Shown here: positions 44,809 through 53,402 of the stretch, piece after piece
Layout: each line of letters opens with the position of its first letter
Position numbering within the stretch: position 1 is the first letter of the stretch
NCBI GenBank assembly: GCA_013178275.1
Contig: JABLWZ010000001.1
Location: 124,001-188,000 of the forward strand
From: Bacillota bacterium
GTDB lineage: Bacteria; Bacillota; Ch66; Ch109
DNA: 64,000 bases
Direction: 5' to 3'
Notes under the pieces: generated by a model
Databases searched by the model: none
Told to the model about the DNA's origin: nothing
The model's input: only the letters and a program-made list of their open reading frames with translations
Program-made: the position numbers and the translations under genes

Positions 44809-45462
44809 CTAGGCGTTGATATCTTCATAATACTCCTTCTCTTCGGCGTGGTGCCTGGCTGACCTGTTCTTCAGCAGTTTTATCACCGCGTAGACCATCA
44901 CCGCCAGCAGGACCGCCATTAGTATTATCTGCCCGAACTGGCTGAGTAGTCCAGCGATCTGCTCCCACTCCTCGCCGAACCAGTACCCCACTCCCAGGTT
45001 GAACCCGCCCCACAGCACCTCGCCCACAGCCGCGATCACGATAAACGGCACGTACCGGTAGCGGCCGAGCCCCGCCGTGATGTTTACGACCGGGTTCAAG
45101 GCCGACAGCGGGAAACGGCTGAAAAGCACGGTGACCCCGCCCCGTACCTGGAAGTGCTCTTCCACCCGGCCGAGTCCCGGTCTGATGCGGCGGTCCAGCC
45201 GGGGATACCGGTCCAGCAGCCCCAGCCCCGCCTTTCTCCAGAGCAGGTAGCTCACGCTGTCTCCCAGCAGCGAGAAAAATAGGACCTGTCCACCGAGGGT
45301 GTAGAGGCTGAACTCGCCGGAGAAGGCGAAGGCCCCGGCCGCCATGACCAGGAAGTTCGACCCCAGCGGCACCCCGTTGTTCTGCAGCACGATGGTCAGG
45401 CCCAGGATAGCGATGTGGTATTGGCGAAAGTATTCTATCAGAACAGAGATGTAATCGCTCAT
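44809..45462 (-). CDS. DedA-family membrane protein
   Basis: This 217-residue integral membrane protein belongs to the DedA/SNARE-associated (VTT) family: NNGVPLGSNFLVMAAGAFAF, GDSVSYLLWRKAG, FSRFPLSALNPVVNITAGLG with the family arginine, then ILMAVLLAVMVYAVIKL near the end. The family acts in lipid-carrier recycling and envelope homeostasis. Its ATG overlaps the upstream stop by 4 bp (ATGA), so it is translationally coupled to the 122-residue protein. Confidence 0.9.
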   Translation of the reverse strand: MSDYISVLIEYFRQYHIAILGLTIVLQNNGVPLGSNFLVMAAGAFAFSGEFSLYTLGGQVLFFSLLGDSVSYLLWRKAGLGLLDRYPRLDRRIRPGLGRVEEHFQVRGGVTVLFSRFPLSALNPVVNITAGLGRYRYVPFIVIAAVGEVLWGGFNLGVGYWFGEEWEQIAGLLSQFGQIILMAVLLAVMVYAVIKLLKNRSARHHAEEKEYYEDINA

Positions 45463-45827
45463 GGGCCGCTCCGATCAGGCCGCTGCTCGATCATCTTCTG
45501 CATCCGGGACTGCATCTCTTCGGGGGTGATGCCGTACTTCTTCCTTAGGGCGTGGAGCGTGAGCTTCTCGTCCCCCGGCCGCGGGGTGATCCCGAGGCCT
45601 TTGAAGACCTCCGCCTCGCTCATCCCGAGTTTTTTGGCCACCTCATCGACGTGCATGAAGGAATGGATGCCCGGCAGCCGGTTCTCCCTCCGCTCATGGC
45701 TCGGAAGCCTGACCTGCTTGATCCCGTGGAAAAGCATCACACTCTGCCTGACCAGCAGACCACCCATAAGCAGACAGGCTATCACCAGCACTGCGATAAG
45801 GTACTTCTTTTTTCCTTCGATCTTCAT
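45459..45827 (-). CDS. Small membrane-anchored protein, unknown function
   Basis: These 122 residues comprise one N-terminal transmembrane helix (residues ~9-30) and a soluble domain with two similar short helical units, VAKKLGMSEAEVFKGLGI and LRKKYGITPEEMQSRM. Such repeated 'L-G-(M/I)-S/T-x-E-E-(V/M)' motifs occur at the ends of membrane cytochrome-like proteins in anaerobes and may dock partners. It lies between the MFS and DedA genes in the same operon. No function assigned. Confidence 0.72.
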   Translation of the reverse strand: MKIEGKKKYLIAVLVIACLLMGGLLVRQSVMLFHGIKQVRLPSHERRENRLPGIHSFMHVDEVAKKLGMSEAEVFKGLGITPRPGDEKLTLHALRKKYGITPEEMQSRMQKMIEQRPDRSGP

Positions 45828-45838
45828 CTTCGAATCCT

Positions 45839-47008
45839 CTAGGCTTTCAGAACCGGTCTCCGCTTAATCGTCATGCCCAGCAGCGCGGCGACCAACGGCA
45901 GCCAGATCAGGAAGTTCACCGCGAAGGGAATCCCACGGGACTCTGCCAGCATACCTACCAGACCCACGCCCAGTCCACCCATCCCGATGCTGAACCCCAG
46001 CATCAGGCCGGCGGCCATGGCCGCGTTCTTGCTGATGGTCTCCTGGGCGATGACTGTAGTCACCGAGAACGAGGACATCAGCGACATCCCCGCCAGCGCC
46101 AGTAGCACCCAACTTATCCAGCTCATCCCCCCGCCGAGGTGCATGAACAGGTAGTACAGCGGGGTCGCCAGCAGCAGCGAACCCACTATCACCGTTTTCC
46201 TCCCCCAGGTATCGGACAGGTGCCCCCCGATCAGCCCGCCCATGGCCCCACAGAACAGCATCATGAAGAGCATGCGGCTTCCCGACACCAGCGGTATGCC
46301 CTGGCTCTGCAGGTATAGCGGCAGGAAAGCGATCAGCCCGAAGTAGGCCAGGGAACGCACCGCGACCACCGAGACCACCTTCAGTAGCTCGGGTCCGGCT
46401 TCCCGCAGCACCGGCCACAGCGGTTCGGACTGCTTCTTGGCGGCGGACTGGGTCCGGGGCGCGTAGAGGTACAGCATAACAGCCACCACCAGCCCCGGCA
46501 CGATGAAGACCGGGGTGATATGGAGCCCGTAGCGCTCTATCACCGGGACCGCCATCAGCGGGGTCAGCGCCCAGCCGATGTTTCCTCCCGCCATGAACAT
46601 CGCCTGGAAGAATCCCTTTCGCTCACCGCTGATGGAACTCACCATCGCCGAGGCCTGGGGGTGAAAGGCGGCGGTCCCCAGGCCGGCCAGCATGACCACC
46701 ACCAGGAACACCAGGTAGTTTTCGATCAGGCCCGCCAGCGACAGCAGGATTGACATCCACAGGGTGCCCACGTAGACCATCCAGCGCTGGTTCTTCTGGT
46801 CGACCAGGTAGCCGGCCAGCGGCTGGATCAGGGATGAGCTGACGGTGAAGATCGAGACCAGGAAGGCCCCTTTGGTCAGCTGCATACCAGCCGCGATCAG
46901 GAAAGGCAGCAGAGTCTGGATAAAGTTCATGTACCAGTCGTTGAGCATGTGGGCCAGCGAAAGGACGGTCACCTTGAACGCTGGCGATCCGGACGACGAA
47001 GATTGCAT
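45839..47008 (-). CDS. MFS transporter, fosmidomycin-resistance (Fsr)-like
   Basis: This 389-residue, 12-helix transporter resembles the Fsr family: LAHMLNDWYMNFIQTLLPFL in helix 1, FTVSSSLIQPLAGYLVDQKN, AGLGTAAFHPQASAMVSSIS and GGLIGGHLSDTWGRKTVIVG. Family members export fosmidomycin and other small anions; the natural substrate is unknown. It follows a 59-residue cytosolic protein after 31 bp and leads into the small membrane protein/DedA/HAD genes. Confidence 0.9.
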   Translation of the reverse strand: MQSSSSGSPAFKVTVLSLAHMLNDWYMNFIQTLLPFLIAAGMQLTKGAFLVSIFTVSSSLIQPLAGYLVDQKNQRWMVYVGTLWMSILLSLAGLIENYLVFLVVVMLAGLGTAAFHPQASAMVSSISGERKGFFQAMFMAGGNIGWALTPLMAVPVIERYGLHITPVFIVPGLVVAVMLYLYAPRTQSAAKKQSEPLWPVLREAGPELLKVVSVVAVRSLAYFGLIAFLPLYLQSQGIPLVSGSRMLFMMLFCGAMGGLIGGHLSDTWGRKTVIVGSLLLATPLYYLFMHLGGGMSWISWVLLALAGMSLMSSFSVTTVIAQETISKNAAMAAGLMLGFSIGMGGLGVGLVGMLAESRGIPFAVNFLIWLPLVAALLGMTIKRRPVLKA

Positions 47009-47039
47009 CGTAGACCTCCCGGTTATGTTTAGTTTTGAT

Positions 47040-47219
47040 TCAGTTGCCCAGCGCCTCTATCCAGAACTTGAGCCGGTCCGCGGCCTTCTCCAGCTTCTCC
47101 GCGCGGGACTTCAGCAGGCACTGCTCGCAGGACATGTGCCTGAGCACCTCAGCCTCCCCCCGCAGCAGCTTCTGCATTTGAAGCATCTCTGGTTTCAACC
47201 GGTCGAGTGTTTCTTTCAT
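47040..47219 (-). CDS. Small helical protein with a CxxC motif
   Basis: From the ATG at 47219 (GGGATGG upstream; a TTG at 47225 is the alternative) the product is 59 residues, all apparently alpha-helical. SCEQCLLKSRAEKLEK in the middle gives a CxxC pair that could bind metal or respond to redox. No family is recognised. It is first in the operon with the MFS transporter, so it may be a small sensor or accessory, but that is conjecture. Confidence 0.6.
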   Translation of the reverse strand: MKETLDRLKPEMLQMQKLLRGEAEVLRHMSCEQCLLKSRAEKLEKAADRLKFWIEALGN

Positions 47220-47405
47220 AACCAACCATCCCGATCTTTTTTCCTACTCTTATTCTCTGGGGAGCCGCGATTCTCCTCCCGAGCCGCCGGCTGTCGAGGA
47301 TTGATAGATTGTACCACAACCTGTATTTAAATTGATAAAAGTTTGGTATATAGTTATTTCTATATCATGATTGCTAACGGATTGTCATGGAAAATATTGC
47401 TATAT

Positions 47406-47594
47406 GTTAAGCTTGAACGATCCGACTCAACACCTCGGCACGATAAGTGCCGAGCAAATGAATTAACGCCGCTAGAGGCGAGTGAAAGCTGAAACTGAGC
47501 GGTACTGTCAACCACTGGGGCGATAATCAGACAACCTCGGATTGGAGCGACAGAAAGCTTGATTGATAACACGGGAGAACTGCATTAGGCATAA
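47406..47594 (+). repeat. ~180-nt conserved element ahead of the decarboxylase gene (copy 1)
   Basis: This aligns end to end with 48891-49067. Shared blocks include TTAAGCTTGA at the start, CTAGAGGCGAGTGAAAGCTG, GGTACTGTCAAC, TTGGAGCG.CAGAAAGCTTGAT, TAACACG.GA and ACTGCAT.AGGCATAA at the end. CTCGGCAC/GTGCCGAG forms a hairpin in this copy. It ends 38 bp before the start codon. It may be a leader RNA with regulatory function or a mobile repeat; the hairpins are not clearly conserved between copies. The rest of 47226-47405 shows nothing recognisable. Confidence 0.6.
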
Positions 47595-47631
47595 ATGATA
47601 ATTGATTTAAATCACGAAAGGCGGCAGACAG

Positions 47632-48894
47632 ATGAAGAAGACCTTTGTCACCCTTACCCGGCTGAAGGAGATCACCCGTGAATACCCCACCCCCTTTCAC
47701 CTTTACGACGAGAAAGGGATCAGGCAAAACGCGCGTAAGCTGATGCAGGCCTTCTCCTGGAACCCGGGGTTCAAAGAGTATTTCGCGGTCAAGGCCACGC
47801 CCAATCCCTCGATCCTCAAGATCCTTAAAGAGGAAGGCTGCGGAGTGGACTGCTCATCCTTCACCGAACTCCTGATGGCCGAAAAGGCCGGCTTCAGCGG
47901 AACGGACATCATGTTCTCGTCGAACGTCACCCCGAGGGAGGACTTCATCCTTGCCCGAGAGCTGGATGCAGTCATCAACCTCGACGACATCACCCACATC
48001 GGGTTCCTGGAAAAAATCGCTGGGATCCCCGAAACCATATCCTGCCGCTTCAACCCCGGGGGAGCCTTCGTCATCAACAACGCCATCATGGACACCCCCC
48101 AGGAAGCGAAGTACGGGTTCACCCGGGAGCATCTGGAAGAAGGCTTCCGGACCCTCTTCGGCAAGGGAGTCAAGCACTTCGGTCTGCACTCCTTTCTGGT
48201 AAGCAACACCCTGGCCGGCGAGTACTACCCGGCCCTCGCGAGACGGCTCTTTCAGACCGCCGTCGACCTGAACTCGAAGACCGGCGCGCATATCGCCTTC
48301 ATCAACCTCTCCGGTGGCATCGGCATACCCTACCTCCCGGACCAGCGTCCGGTGGACATCCTGGCCATCGGTCAGGCCGTCAAAAGGGCCTTCGAGGAGA
48401 TCCTGGTCCCGGCTGGCATGGGTGACATCGCGATATACACCGAACTCGGAAGGTACATGCTCGGGCCGTACGGCTGCCTGGTTACGACCGCGGTGCACCA
48501 GAAGAGCATCCACAAGAACTACATCGGCCTCGACGCGTGCGCGGCGGACCTGATGCGCCCCGCGATGTACGGCGCGTACCACCACCTCACCGTGATGGGC
48601 CGGGAGAACGATCCCCATGACCACTTATATGACGTGACCGGGGGTTTGTGTGAAAACAACGACAAGTTCGCGGTCGACCGGCTGCTGCCCCGCATCGACA
48701 TCGGCGACCTGGTCGTCATCCACGACACCGGCGCTCACGGCTACGCCATGGGGTACAACTACAACGGCAAGCTGAGGTCCGCCGAGGTGCTGCTCAAGGA
48801 GGACGGCGGGACCGAGTTGATCCGACGCGCGGAAACCCCGGCCGACTACTTCGCGACCCTGGACTGCAACCCGGCATTTAATAAGAAGATTTAA
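47632..48894 (+). CDS. Diaminopimelate decarboxylase-family PLP enzyme
   Basis: This 420-residue fold-type III PLP decarboxylase has the PLP lysine K54 in YFAVKATPNP. VDCSSFTEL, FRLP-like FRTLFGKGVKHFGLHSF and the Gly-rich phosphate loop SGGIGIPY are seen. TELGRYMLGPYG stands where LysA has EPGR, and GLCENNDKFA and HDTGAHGYAMGYNYNGKLR are typical of LysA. It would decarboxylate meso-diaminopimelate to lysine or a related diamino acid; the unusual ELGR and the lone locus leave room for a different substrate. Its TAA stop is the first part of the second conserved element, which leads into the EamA transporter. Confidence 0.85.
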   Translation: MKKTFVTLTRLKEITREYPTPFHLYDEKGIRQNARKLMQAFSWNPGFKEYFAVKATPNPSILKILKEEGCGVDCSSFTELLMAEKAGFSGTDIMFSSNVTPREDFILARELDAVINLDDITHIGFLEKIAGIPETISCRFNPGGAFVINNAIMDTPQEAKYGFTREHLEEGFRTLFGKGVKHFGLHSFLVSNTLAGEYYPALARRLFQTAVDLNSKTGAHIAFINLSGGIGIPYLPDQRPVDILAIGQAVKRAFEEILVPAGMGDIAIYTELGRYMLGPYGCLVTTAVHQKSIHKNYIGLDACAADLMRPAMYGAYHHLTVMGRENDPHDHLYDVTGGLCENNDKFAVDRLLPRIDIGDLVVIHDTGAHGYAMGYNYNGKLRSAEVLLKEDGGTELIRRAETPADYFATLDCNPAFNKKI

Positions 48895-49067
48895 GCTTGA
48901 GCGAGCTGGCCTCAACCCTAGGCATAATAAGTGGTGCCAATGTTACTAGAGGCGAGTGAAAGCTGACAAGAGGGGTACTGTCAACAACAGTGGAAATAAT
49001 CAAACAACCTGTAATTGGAGCGGCAGAAAGCTTGATCGGTAACACGAGAAAACTGCATCAGGCATAA
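48891..49067 (+). repeat. ~180-nt conserved element ahead of the EamA gene (copy 2)
   Basis: This is the second copy of the element at 47406-47594, same orientation. It begins on the decarboxylase stop codon and ends 27 bp before the EamA start. It is 12 nt shorter, with the first hairpin weakened, and has an ACTGT/ACAGT hairpin not present in copy 1. The position before both a decarboxylase and an exporter suggests common regulation; direct repeats flanking one gene also fit a mobile cassette. Confidence 0.6.
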
Positions 49068-49094
49068 TATTATAAATATTAATAAGGATATAAA

Positions 49095-50048
49095 ATGAAA
49101 CCATCAAGACCCGGCCTGGCATGCCTGGGACTGGCCACCCTGTCTTTGAGCACCATGGAACTGGTGGCGAAGACGATAGCCTACAGCCTGCACCCACTTC
49201 AGATAAATCTCTGGCGCTTCGCCATAGGGAGCCTGGTGCTGCTGCCCCTCGCCCTCCTGGAGATCAGGCGCCGGGGCATCACTCTCAGGTTTGACGACTT
49301 CAGGTACTTCGCGGGCCTGGGTGTGCTCTGCATCGTCCTCAGCAACAGCCTCTTCCAGGCCTCGCTCATGTATTCCCCGGCCTCGACGGTGGCGGTGGTG
49401 TTCTGCGCCAATCCCGTCTTCACCGTCCCCTTCGCCTTCCTGTTCCTGGGGGAGAAGATCAGCCGGACCACCATCCTGGCCCTGGTGCTGGGGCTGGCCG
49501 GGGTATTCGTGATAATGCGGCCCTTCTCCGCGCCGGCGGGCAGCCTGAAAGGGGTTCTGCTGGTCCTGGCGTCCGCGATCGTCTGGTCCCTGTTCACGGT
49601 GCTGGGCAAAAAAGGGATCGACCGCTACGGCGGGATAGTTCAGAACTGCTTCACCTTCATCACCGGCAGCCTGGCGCTGCTGCTGCTGTTTCCCCTGTTT
49701 AGGGCGCCCCTGGCGGCCGGGATAACCCCGGCCAGCCTCTGGCCCCTTCTCTACCTCGGCATAGTCGGAAGCGGCCTGGGGTTCTTCTTCTACTTCCAGG
49801 GTATGCGGCTGACCTCGGCCAGCATGGGCAGCGTGGTCTTCTTCGTCAAGCCCGCCCTGGCCGCGCTGCTGGCCTGGCTGCTGCTGGGCGAGCAGATAGG
49901 CGTGCATCTCCTGCTGGGGATTGTCCTGATCGTCGCCGGCTCCGTCTGCATGTACCTGAGACCCGCCGGCCTTTCGAGCCCGGGCCGGCTGGAGGCCGGG
50001 GCCCGCATCCCAGGGCAATCCGATGAATCTATAGTTCAGGAACCTTAA
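49095..50048 (+). CDS. EamA-family (DMT) transporter
   Basis: This 317-residue membrane protein has ten hydrophobic segments in two EamA halves: NLWRFAIGSLVLLPLALLEI and NPVFTVPFAFLFLGEKISRT in the first, FFVKPALAALLAWLLLGEQI in the second. It ends in a soluble proline/glycine-rich tail. Members export amino acids and related metabolites. Sharing the ~180-nt leader element with the decarboxylase gene suggests a linked job, such as exporting lysine or a diamine, which is inference. Confidence 0.88.
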   Translation: MKPSRPGLACLGLATLSLSTMELVAKTIAYSLHPLQINLWRFAIGSLVLLPLALLEIRRRGITLRFDDFRYFAGLGVLCIVLSNSLFQASLMYSPASTVAVVFCANPVFTVPFAFLFLGEKISRTTILALVLGLAGVFVIMRPFSAPAGSLKGVLLVLASAIVWSLFTVLGKKGIDRYGGIVQNCFTFITGSLALLLLFPLFRAPLAAGITPASLWPLLYLGIVGSGLGFFFYFQGMRLTSASMGSVVFFVKPALAALLAWLLLGEQIGVHLLLGIVLIVAGSVCMYLRPAGLSSPGRLEAGARIPGQSDESIVQEP

Positions 50049-50293
50049 ACTAAATCCACTTTATCTACCTGCCGTTCCCTAAATATGTTATTGTATATAT
50101 TGGAGAATCTTGGAGGGGAGTGTCGCAATTCAACTAATTCTTATCTATATCACTACATTTTCAGGAATTCATATTTCAGCCGTTTATTTTTTAATTATTA
50201 CTTAATTTTTTTAAATAATTTTCCCTTTTCTTCTATATTTCTTTAGTAAAATCAATATAGAACTATTTAAAATCTGCAAGAGGAGATAATAAG

Positions 50294-51406
50294 ATGAAAA
50301 ATCTAAAAAAGGGGTTACTTATTACAGCGATTTGTGTGCTGGTCCTTGTTTTCGGTTCAATATCAGCGATCTATGCAGCCTCCAGCAGCCAGACCGTACA
50401 AGCTTATCTGGGGGTCAAAATCCTCTACAACGGGAATGAGCTGACCGGGGCCAGCCAGCCCTACATCATCAACGACACTACATATGTACCCCTCCGCTAT
50501 CTGATGGATAACTTCGGGGACAAATCCATTTATTGGGACCCAACAGGCTACCGGGTGCTGATCTCTGATAAAACCAACGACAGCGTAACGAGTTTACAGG
50601 AGCAGATAAGGCAGAAAGACGCCGAAATAACCGCCCTGAAAAATCAAATAGCTTCGCTCAACACCAAGATCGATGAACTTGAAAACGGCGATGATGCCAG
50701 TTTGAGCGATATAGAGGATGACCTGGCGGATTACTTCGAGGACGCGGGAGACGATTATTTTAACGACAATGGCATCGAAGTGTCTGTAAGTCTGAGCGGT
50801 GACGAGGACGAATTATCCTACACGGTCAAGCTCGACTTCGACGACGCGGATGATTATACGGACCTGACCGATGTTGACCAGGACGATATAGAAAGCTTCA
50901 TGGAAGACGTGACATCGGAAATCGAAGACGCGGTCGAGGACACTGATTATGAAAGTGCTGATATCATCGGTAAGGTAAAGGACAACGGCCACTCCAGCTA
51001 CTACGCCGAGTATGAAGATGGTGATTACACGTACAGCTGGGATGATGACGAGGATGAGACCAGCGTGAGCGAGATAGAGGATACGCTCGACAGCTATTTC
51101 GATGACGTCGGGGACAAATATTTTAATGATGAAGATATAGTCACCACCATAAGCCTGAGCGGAAACGAGAACGATCTGTCGTACACCATCAGGCTAGACT
51201 TCAGTAGCGCGAATGATTACGACGACCTGACCGAGGTAGACGACTCCGATCTGGAAGAACTGATGGAGGACGTAGAATCGAAAATCGAAGACGAAATCGA
51301 CGGCACCAATTTCGACGGCGCGACAATCACCGGGCTGTTGAGGGATAATGACGATTCCAGCCTTAACGTAGAATACTATGACGGTTCATTCGACTACAGC
51401 TGGTGA
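50294..51406 (+). CDS. Secreted protein: Cu-amine-oxidase-N domain plus two acidic repeats
   Basis: The 370-residue protein has a signal peptide (residues 1-31, cleaved after YAA). A copper amine oxidase N-terminal-like domain follows (about 37-95: VKILYNGNELTGASQPYIIN, YVPLRYLMD, IYWDPTGYRVLIS), a cell-wall-associated fold common in Firmicutes. After a coiled coil (~100-136, LQEQIRQKDAEITALKNQIA) come two homologous ~110-residue units (about 140-253 and 259-370). Each starts S(L/V)S(D/E)IED, contains a YF(D/E)D.GD.YFND loop, and ends in YSW. Asp/Glu content is very high, so calcium binding or cell-surface charge is likely. The AT-rich 245 bp upstream shows no clear promoter. Confidence 0.85.
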   Translation: MKNLKKGLLITAICVLVLVFGSISAIYAASSSQTVQAYLGVKILYNGNELTGASQPYIINDTTYVPLRYLMDNFGDKSIYWDPTGYRVLISDKTNDSVTSLQEQIRQKDAEITALKNQIASLNTKIDELENGDDASLSDIEDDLADYFEDAGDDYFNDNGIEVSVSLSGDEDELSYTVKLDFDDADDYTDLTDVDQDDIESFMEDVTSEIEDAVEDTDYESADIIGKVKDNGHSSYYAEYEDGDYTYSWDDDEDETSVSEIEDTLDSYFDDVGDKYFNDEDIVTTISLSGNENDLSYTIRLDFSSANDYDDLTEVDDSDLEELMEDVESKIEDEIDGTNFDGATITGLLRDNDDSSLNVEYYDGSFDYSW

Positions 51407-51476
51407 TTCACCGTCGAATGCCACGGCCCCGCCAAACCGGGTGAGTGATACCGGTTTCATAACCGAAGAGACTAAA

Positions 51477-51509
51477 AGAACGGTGCGTAAAGAATGCACC
51501 GTTCTTCTT
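51477..51509 (+). terminator. Terminator of the acidic secreted protein gene
   Basis: AGAACGGTGC pairs perfectly with GCACCGTTCT across a 9-nt loop, then CTTTAT. It is 70 bp after the stop. A smaller AAACCGG/CCGGTTT hairpin precedes it. Confidence 0.75.
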
Positions 51510-51511
51510 TA

Positions 51512-51619
51512 TACCTCGATCTCCCCGCAGTAGCGTCTTAAAAAACCGCTGGCATCCACTTCCGCGCCCGACCCTTTATCGCCTCTTATGCCCTTCAGGA
51601 CACGCTGGAGATCGGGGTT
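51512..51619 (-). pseudogene. 36-codon in-frame continuation after the DUF5664 stop
   Basis: Immediately after the TGA of the nucleotide-hydrolase gene, the same frame stays open for 36 codons to a TAA. It encodes a protein-like stretch beginning NPDLQRVLKGIRGDKGSGAE and ending FLRRYCGEIEV. It has no start codon or ribosome site of its own. It is either a readthrough extension or the tail of a gene cut by a recent stop mutation. Confidence 0.4.
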
Positions 51620-51937
51620 TCACTTGAACTTGTACCCGTGGCGCTCCTCCGTCTCCATCGCGCACATCAGGTTCCAGGCCGCCGCACAGAGGTGGTCCTC
51701 ATCTTCCTGGTGGTCCATGTACTTCATGATGTGCCGTATCGCGCTGTCGATGAAGCTGTTGATCGGTATGCCCTTCTCCCAGTTACGGTCCCCGTACTTC
51801 TTCGCCCCCGCCTCGAAGTGCCTGGCCAGCCGAAGAATAGCCATCGGCGGGAGCAGGTCGCACCGGCCCTTGCCTTCCTGCATATCTCTTACCGCACCGC
51901 TCTCGAACTGATGCCGGTCGCCGCTGTCCTTGATCAT
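51620..51937 (-). CDS. DUF5664 / dATP-dGTP diphosphohydrolase N-terminal domain protein (phage-type)
   Basis: From the ATG at 51937 (GGAGGGTGGGTA upstream; the open frame runs to 51976) the product is 105 residues. It matches the domain common in phages: FESGAVRDMQEGKGRCDLLP, LARHFEAGAKKYGDRNWEKG, and DHLCAAAWNLMCAMETEE with His/Asp/Glu residues typical of all-alpha NTP pyrophosphohydrolases. It would act on nucleotides or be an accessory. No other phage gene adjoins, so it is an orphan. The frame continues after its stop. Confidence 0.82.
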   Translation of the reverse strand: MIKDSGDRHQFESGAVRDMQEGKGRCDLLPPMAILRLARHFEAGAKKYGDRNWEKGIPINSFIDSAIRHIMKYMDHQEDEDHLCAAAWNLMCAMETEERHGYKFK

Positions 51938-52099
51938 TACCCACCCTCCAACAAATGCATCTAGACCCGGTTCCATTTTACCTTATACCATTTTAAGGCT
52001 TTTTTGGGCCCTTCGTCTATAGTTCCTTTTTTCGCGGCGGGCGGGGCCTGGAGCCGGCCAGGCGAAAGTACGGCTGTTTACGGGAGAAACCGGTGCGGG

Positions 52100-53296
52100 T
52101 TATTCGAGCAGCCGGTATATCTTGCCGCTGTAATCGACTATGTACAGTTCGTTGTTTTGATCCACCCCGAAGGATGAGATATTCAGTTTAGAGTCTATCA
52201 GGAGCCGGTTATCCGGTTTCAGGTCGGTGCCAAGCCTTAAAGCCCAGATCATACCGCTTCCGAAGTCTCCGTAAATGTAAGCTCCTTTCAGGGAAGGGGT
52301 TTTACTCCCATAGTATACGTAGCCGCCGGTGACGGAGTTGCCCAGCGAGTGTTCGTATTCCCAGACCGGCAGGGTCAGCCCGGTCTTATCAAAGTCTGCC
52401 GACGCGGAATAACGCTGGCTGCCCTCCATCAGGTTCCAGCCGTAATTGGCCCCCTTTTGGATGATGTCTATCTCTTCGATCTTGTTCTGGCCCACATCGG
52501 CAGCCCACAACCAGCCCCGTTCCCGGTCAAAGCTGAACCTCCACGGGTTTCTGAGCCCATAGGCGTAGACTTCTTCCCGGAATCCTTGGGTATTGCCGAA
52601 AAACGGGTTGTCGCCCGGGATGCTGTAGGGTTTGTCCGCGCCGGGTTTATCGACGTCGATCCGCAGTATTTTTCCTAATAAGCTGCCGCGGTTCTGGGCG
52701 TTTTTCTGGGGGTCCCCCTGCGAACCACCGTCGCCGGTGGCTATGTAGAGGTAACCATCGGGCCCGAACGCCAGGTTGCCGCCGTTGTGATTGGAATAAG
52801 GCTGGGGAAAGGCAAGGAGAACCTTTGCGCTGTCTGGCAGTCCCCGGTTGGGATCAGCGGGGTCGGTCTGGTAACGTGCTATGACGGTGCCGCTGCTGTC
52901 GGTGTAGTTGACGTAGAAGTAGCGATTGTGCTTGTAGTCGGGATGGAAAGCGAGACCCAGCAGCCCCTTCTCCGAGGCCCGGCTGTCAACCAGCCCGGTC
53001 AGGTCCAGAAACACCCGGGCGGCCTGAACCTGAGGATCGTTCTGAAACACCAGTATCCGGCCGGTCTTCTCGACCACAAAGACCCGGTCGATGTCGTCGC
53101 CGGCATGGCGATAATCCAGCGGCTGATCGAACGACAGACCGGGGTAGGCCTCTACCAGCTTGATACTCACCGTTGCCGGCGTTTCCGTGCCGGTGCCGGC
53201 TCCTGGATCCGGGCCGCTGCCTTGAGGAGTGGCCGGACTGCAGCCGACCATTAAAATCGGCAGCAGCGTCAGGAAGAATATTTTAAGTACCCTCAT
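52100..53296 (-). CDS. PQQ-dependent sugar (aldose) dehydrogenase-like lipoprotein
   Basis: The 398-residue protein begins with a lipoprotein signal whose lipobox ends ILMVGC (Cys19), so it should be anchored outside the membrane. The rest is a GSDH/YliI six-bladed propeller: DDIDRVFVVEKTGRILVFQN, YSNHNGGNLAFGPDGYLYIA with the catalytic His, GDGGSQGDPQKNAQN and YGLRNPWRFSFDRERGWLWA. Family members oxidise aldoses with PQQ. In an anaerobe the cofactor supply and acceptor are unclear, so the catalytic role is uncertain. It is monocistronic, after a hairpin at 53320. Confidence 0.88.
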   Translation of the reverse strand: MRVLKIFFLTLLPILMVGCSPATPQGSGPDPGAGTGTETPATVSIKLVEAYPGLSFDQPLDYRHAGDDIDRVFVVEKTGRILVFQNDPQVQAARVFLDLTGLVDSRASEKGLLGLAFHPDYKHNRYFYVNYTDSSGTVIARYQTDPADPNRGLPDSAKVLLAFPQPYSNHNGGNLAFGPDGYLYIATGDGGSQGDPQKNAQNRGSLLGKILRIDVDKPGADKPYSIPGDNPFFGNTQGFREEVYAYGLRNPWRFSFDRERGWLWAADVGQNKIEEIDIIQKGANYGWNLMEGSQRYSASADFDKTGLTLPVWEYEHSLGNSVTGGYVYYGSKTPSLKGAYIYGDFGSGMIWALRLGTDLKPDNRLLIDSKLNISSFGVDQNNELYIVDYSGKIYRLLE

Positions 53297-53319
53297 TAAT
53301 TACACCCCCCCTTTTATCT

Positions 53320-53351
53320 AATAAGGCAAAGGAAAAATCCTCTGCCTTATT
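53320..53351 (-). terminator. Hairpin between the clpB operon tail and the dehydrogenase gene
   Basis: AATAAGGCA pairs with TGCCTTATT, with an inner AGGA/TCCT helix and A-rich loop. It probably ends the heat-shock operon transcript. Confidence 0.65.
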
Positions 53352-53402
53352 ATTCTCACAGACGACTGTCTCATTTTGTCTTGCTAAACCCGCGGCTAAC
53401 GC

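Noticed and set aside
47406..49067. Lysine riboswitch (L-box) ahead of the decarboxylase and EamA genes
   Set aside because: The conserved L-box blocks (for example the AGAGGNGC start and GCCGAAG core) are not found, and hairpins differ between the two copies.
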